The notes under the pieces are model-generated. The model worked only from the letters and a program-made list of their open reading frames with translations, was not told where the DNA came from and searched no databases. Of a stretch of 5,896 bases of DNA, positions 4,764 to 5,896 are shown piece after piece (the stretch's first letter is position 1; each line of letters starts with the position of its first letter). The position numbers were made by a program, and so were the translations under genes. Origin of the DNA: an uncultured Faecalibacterium sp. (lineage in GTDB: Bacteria > Bacillota > Clostridia > Oscillospirales > Ruminococcaceae); NCBI GenBank assembly GCA_934561555.1, contig CAKTGQ010000052.1, forward strand, positions 1 through 5,896, read 5' to 3'.

Positions 4764-4822
4764 GCCAGAGGCTCCCTCCCAGAGGGAGCTGGCAAAACCG
4801 TCAGGTTTTGACTGAGGGAGTT
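4764..4822 (-). repeat. Intergenic repeat copy B, inverted relative to copy A
   Basis: On the minus strand this reads AACTCCCTCAGTC, a hairpin (AAAACC with GGTTTT, tetraloop), GCCAGCTCCCTCTGGG and GGAGCCTCTGGC, parallel to copy A. The segment GCTCCCTC (4771-4778) pairs with GAGGGAGC (4782-4789), while its CTCCCTC can instead pair with GAGGGAG at 4814-4820, giving two competing folds as in the element at 186-230. It ends 19 bases before the serS terminator on the plus-strand coordinate. Confidence 0.7.
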
Positions 4823-4841
4823 AAGCTCCCGCTTCCCACGC

Positions 4842-4881
4842 AAAAAGCACCGCCTCCCTCTACGGAAAGCGGTGCTTTTTT
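4842..4881 (-). terminator. Terminator of serS (bidirectional)
   Basis: AAAAAGCACCGC (4842-4853) pairs perfectly with GCGGTGCTTTTT (4869-4880). Three further inner pairs (TCC/GGA) are possible, leaving a 6-nt loop. On the minus strand the T-run follows the stem about 41 nt after the serS stop; the T-run on the plus strand would allow it to work in the other direction too. Confidence 0.88.
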
Positions 4882-4921
4882 CAACCTTTTTCTGCCCGGA
4901 TGTGGAAAACCCGGTGCAGTT

Positions 4922-5896
4922 TTAGTTCTTCTTATTGGTGGGGACCATGACCTTCAGGCCGCCCATATACGGCTGCAGCACTTCGGGAATGGTCACGCTG
5001 CCGTCGGCCTGCAGGTGGTTCTCCAGGAAGGCGATCAGCATACGCGGGGGTGCCACGCAGGTGTTGTTCAGGGTGTGGGCCAGATAGGTCTTGCCGTCCT
5101 TGCCCTTGATGCGGATGCGCAGGCGGCGTGCCTGTGCGTCACCCAGATTGGAGCAGGAGCAGACTTCGAAGTACTTCTGCTGGCGGGGGCTCCAAGCCTC
5201 GATATCGCAGCTCTTGACCTTCAGGTCAGCCAGATCGCCGGAGCAGCAGTTCAGCTGGCGCACGGGGATCTCCATGCTGCGGAACAGTTCCACAGACATC
5301 TGCCACAGCTTCTCGTACCAGTCGGCGCTCTCCTCGGGGCGGCAGACCACGATCATCTCCTGCTTCTCGAACTGGTGGATGCGGTAGATGCCGCGCTCCT
5401 CGATGCCGTGTGCGCCCTTCTCCTTGCGGAAGCAGGGGCTGTAAGAGGTCAGGGTCAGGGGCATCTTGCTCTCATCCAGCGTCTGGTCGATGAAGCGGCC
5501 GATCATGGTGTGCTCGCTGGTGCCGATCAGGTACAGATCCTCACCCTCGATCTTGTACATCATGGCGTCCATCTCGGGGAAGGACATGACGCCCTGCACC
5601 ACATTGCCATGCATCATGAAGGGCGGGATGACGTAGGTGAAGCCCTTGTTGATCATGAAGTCGCGGGCGTAGGCCAGCACAGCCTCGTGCAGGCGTGCAA
5701 TGTTGCCCAGCAGGTAGTAGAAGCCATTGCCGGCCACGCGGCCTGCGGCGTCCATATCGATGCCGTCAAAACTCTCCATGATCTCGGTGTGGTACGGGAT
5801 GGGGAAATCCGGCACAACGGGCTCGCCGAAGCGCTGGGCTTCCACGTTATAGGTATCGTCCGGGCCGATGGGCACGCTGGGGTCGATCATCTGGGG
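4922..5896 (-). CDS. serS: Seryl-tRNA synthetase, C-terminal three quarters (runs off right edge)
   Basis: The visible 324 residues cover the class II catalytic core; the N-terminal tRNA-binding coiled coil (about 100 residues) lies beyond the window. The enzyme charges tRNA-Ser with serine through seryl-adenylate. Numbering from the internal Met at 5890, the linker reads MIDPSVPIGPDDTYNVEAQR. The serine-recognition TxE is TSE (124-126), and motif 2 is FRKEKGAHGIEERGIYRIHQ (154-173) followed by FEKQE. CSCSN (244-248) and DAQARR match the family, and motif 3 runs from TLNN (273) to the conserved R283 and continues to IPEVLQPYMGG. Motif 3 has NNTCVAPPRM where classical enzymes have NGSGLAVGRT, a variant I associate with clostridial and archaeal-type SerRS. 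The internal Met is not the true start, because the frame stays open to the edge (PQM). It ends in TAA and has a terminator behind it. Confidence 0.96.
   Translation of the reverse strand, partial: PQMIDPSVPIGPDDTYNVEAQRFGEPVVPDFPIPYHTEIMESFDGIDMDAAGRVAGNGFYYLLGNIARLHEAVLAYARDFMINKGFTYVIPPFMMHGNVVQGVMSFPEMDAMMYKIEGEDLYLIGTSEHTMIGRFIDQTLDESKMPLTLTSYSPCFRKEKGAHGIEERGIYRIHQFEKQEMIVVCRPEESADWYEKLWQMSVELFRSMEIPVRQLNCCSGDLADLKVKSCDIEAWSPRQQKYFEVCSCSNLGDAQARRLRIRIKGKDGKTYLAHTLNNTCVAPPRMLIAFLENHLQADGSVTIPEVLQPYMGGLKVMVPTNKKN

Noticed and set aside
4580..4843. 87-codon minus-strand frame over the repeats, and the 62-codon plus-strand frame at 4555-4743
   Set aside because: Both cover the consensus tRNA promoter and repeat copies, have no ribosome binding site and no recognisable protein features.
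4892..4923. CTGCCCGG / CCGGTGCAG hairpin with TTTT overlapping the serS stop, as an antisense-direction terminator
   Set aside because: There is a bulge, only four T residues, and no plus-strand transcript to terminate there; the hairpin at 4842-4880 explains serS termination.

Overview
The window looks like chromosome from a moderately GC-rich, low-motility gut Firmicute, most likely Faecalibacterium or a close Oscillospiraceae relative (Gemmiger, Subdoligranulum). This is inferred from a GC-rich coding style with G/C-ending codons, AGGAGG-type ribosome binding sites, sigma-A promoters with extended -10 elements, a clostridial-type seryl-tRNA synthetase, and intergenic repeats of the CTCCCTCAGTC type. 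No database search was possible, so the genus is a recognition call.

Left end (1-381): the first codons of a minus-strand undecaprenyl-diphosphate phosphatase gene (uppP/bacA) enter from the left edge. A divergent intergenic region follows with one promoter for each direction and a strong hairpin element between them.

Central plus-strand operon (382-3338): four genes run in one direction. They are an RCK_N-only TrkA-like protein, a full RCK_N+RCK_C TrkA/KtrA-type protein, a small membrane protein with one bacterial PH-like domain (YdbS type), and a larger membrane protein with three such domains (YdbT type). The last three are joined by ATGA stop/start overlaps, and the operon ends in a clear intrinsic terminator. 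The first pair should sense nucleotide or ion state to gate potassium uptake, but no channel subunit (TrkH/KtrB) is present in the window. The second pair is an envelope-associated module that in Bacillus is linked to resistance to membrane-active antimicrobials.

Plus-strand HAD gene (3367-4029): a phosphoglycolate-phosphatase-like hydrolase follows. It has a likely promoter of its own that overlaps the end of the preceding gene and its terminator, and a second terminator behind it.

Right part, minus strand (4091-5896): two structured hairpins are followed by a convergent tRNA operon (tRNA-Met(CAT), then tRNA-Glu(TTC)). That operon has a perfect consensus promoter, a long stem-loop between the two tRNAs and a 17-bp-stem terminator. 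Behind its promoter lie two inverted copies of an intergenic repeat, then the terminator and the C-terminal three quarters of serS, which runs off the right edge.

The gene content is ordinary core chromosome. The points worth a second look are the coupling of RCK proteins to PH-domain membrane proteins, the degenerate RCK_N-only partner, a likely ATT start of uppP, a promoter embedded in a terminator, the tRNA spacer stem, and the repeat family with mutually exclusive hairpins. I see no phage, transposase, CRISPR or toxin-antitoxin genes.
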